DNA from: Methanosarcina sp.
Lineage (GTDB): Archaea; Halobacteriota; Methanosarcinia; Methanosarcinales; Methanosarcinaceae
Direction of reading: 5' to 3'
DNA: 64,000 nucleotides
NCBI RefSeq assembly: GCF_028693135.1
Contig: NZ_JAQUVZ010000009.1
Span: forward strand, 62,001-126,000
The notes below the pieces were generated by a model that made no database searches, was not told the DNA's origin, and saw nothing but the letters and a program-made list of their open reading frames with translations. The position numbers and the translations under genes were made by a program. This document shows, one piece after another, positions 63,915 through 64,000 of this stretch (position 1 is the stretch's first letter; every line of letters starts with the position of its first letter).

Positions 63915-64000
63915 TTATTCTTCCAGTTTGTGCTTGAGCATATCAAGAGCCACACTGAGCTGATTTAAACCCAGTTTAAGGGCAACGGTAATGACCTTGT
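63915..64000 (-). CDS. C-terminal end of an unidentified minus-strand gene
   Basis: The last 27 codons of a gene running in from the right edge: an amphipathic tail VALKLGLNQLSVALDMLKHK ending in LEE and TAA at 63915-63917. Too little to assign a family; the heptad-like leucines suggest a helix. It converges on the pyrophosphatase gene. Confidence 0.5.
   Translation of the reverse strand, partial: KVITVALKLGLNQLSVALDMLKHKLEE

Overview
The window is a chromosomal segment of a methanogenic archaeon, almost certainly a Methanosarcina species. The support is established family knowledge: coenzyme F430 synthesis genes (cfbA, cfbE), glycerol-1-phosphate dehydrogenase for archaeal lipids, a fused Kae1-Bud32 gene, archaeal aIF2-gamma, Rpo7, Spt4 and S24e/S27Ae, a PGF-pre-PGF surface protein, paired DUF1638 proteins, TATA boxes placed for leaderless or short-leader transcripts, and long gene-poor spacers full of short tandem repeats. 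The species cannot be fixed from sequence alone; gene content suggests the M. mazei/M. acetivorans group.

Layout. 1-0.75 kb: cfbE (cut by the window edge) and cfbA, minus strand. 0.8-3.3 kb: a decayed area with a flavin-reductase-like gene lacking a normal start codon and transposase remnants. 3.3-8.7 kb: a transglutaminase-like lipoprotein, a small conserved protein, an alpha/beta hydrolase and an amino-acid permease fused to universal-stress domains. 8.7-19.8 kb: an accessory belt of unrelated genes (secreted repeat proteins, acyltransferase, SRPBCC, cupin, UbiA prenyltransferase, a PGF-pre-PGF protein, a toxin-antitoxin pair with a broken toxin). Nearly every intergenic gap here holds degenerate copies of the CRISPR repeat found in the active array further right. 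19.8-25.0 kb: the active CRISPR array, 72 repeats of 37 bp and 71 spacers, read on the minus strand. 25.1-33.9 kb: a complete type I-B cas operon on the minus strand (cas8b-cas7-cas5-cas3-cas6-cas1-cas2-cas4), with a divergent csa3-type regulator at 34.1 kb.

34.7-41.3 kb: an AlkD-like protein, a GNAT acetyltransferase, membrane and ABC-ATPase genes, and two DUF1638 paralogues. 41.5-46.3 kb: a sugar/glycogen group (GT3-like glycogen synthase, GalT-like protein, GT4 glycosyltransferase). 44.4-48.9 kb also contains a graveyard of IS200/IS605-type right-end hairpins without an intact tnpB, and the second copy of a 217-bp palindromic element. 47-53 kb: DUF2150, UPF0179, egsA, DUF63, SpoIIM-like and PurP. 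54.3-57.9 kb: an information-processing cluster (aIF2-gamma, PIN protein, Rpo7, Spt4, DUF359 dephospho-CoA kinase, S24e, S27Ae). 58.4-63.8 kb: a giant TPR protein, Kae1-Bud32 and a RdgB-type pyrophosphatase; a minus-strand gene is cut by the right edge.

The most unusual signal is the set of about 20 fossil CRISPR repeats spread over 8.85-19.16 kb. All lie in the same orientation as the active array. Several neighbours still keep 70-79 bp spacing, and identity tends to rise toward the active array. This fits an old array opened up by gene-sized insertions, leaving host genes and a toxin-antitoxin pair between relic repeats. All alignments and match counts were made by eye.
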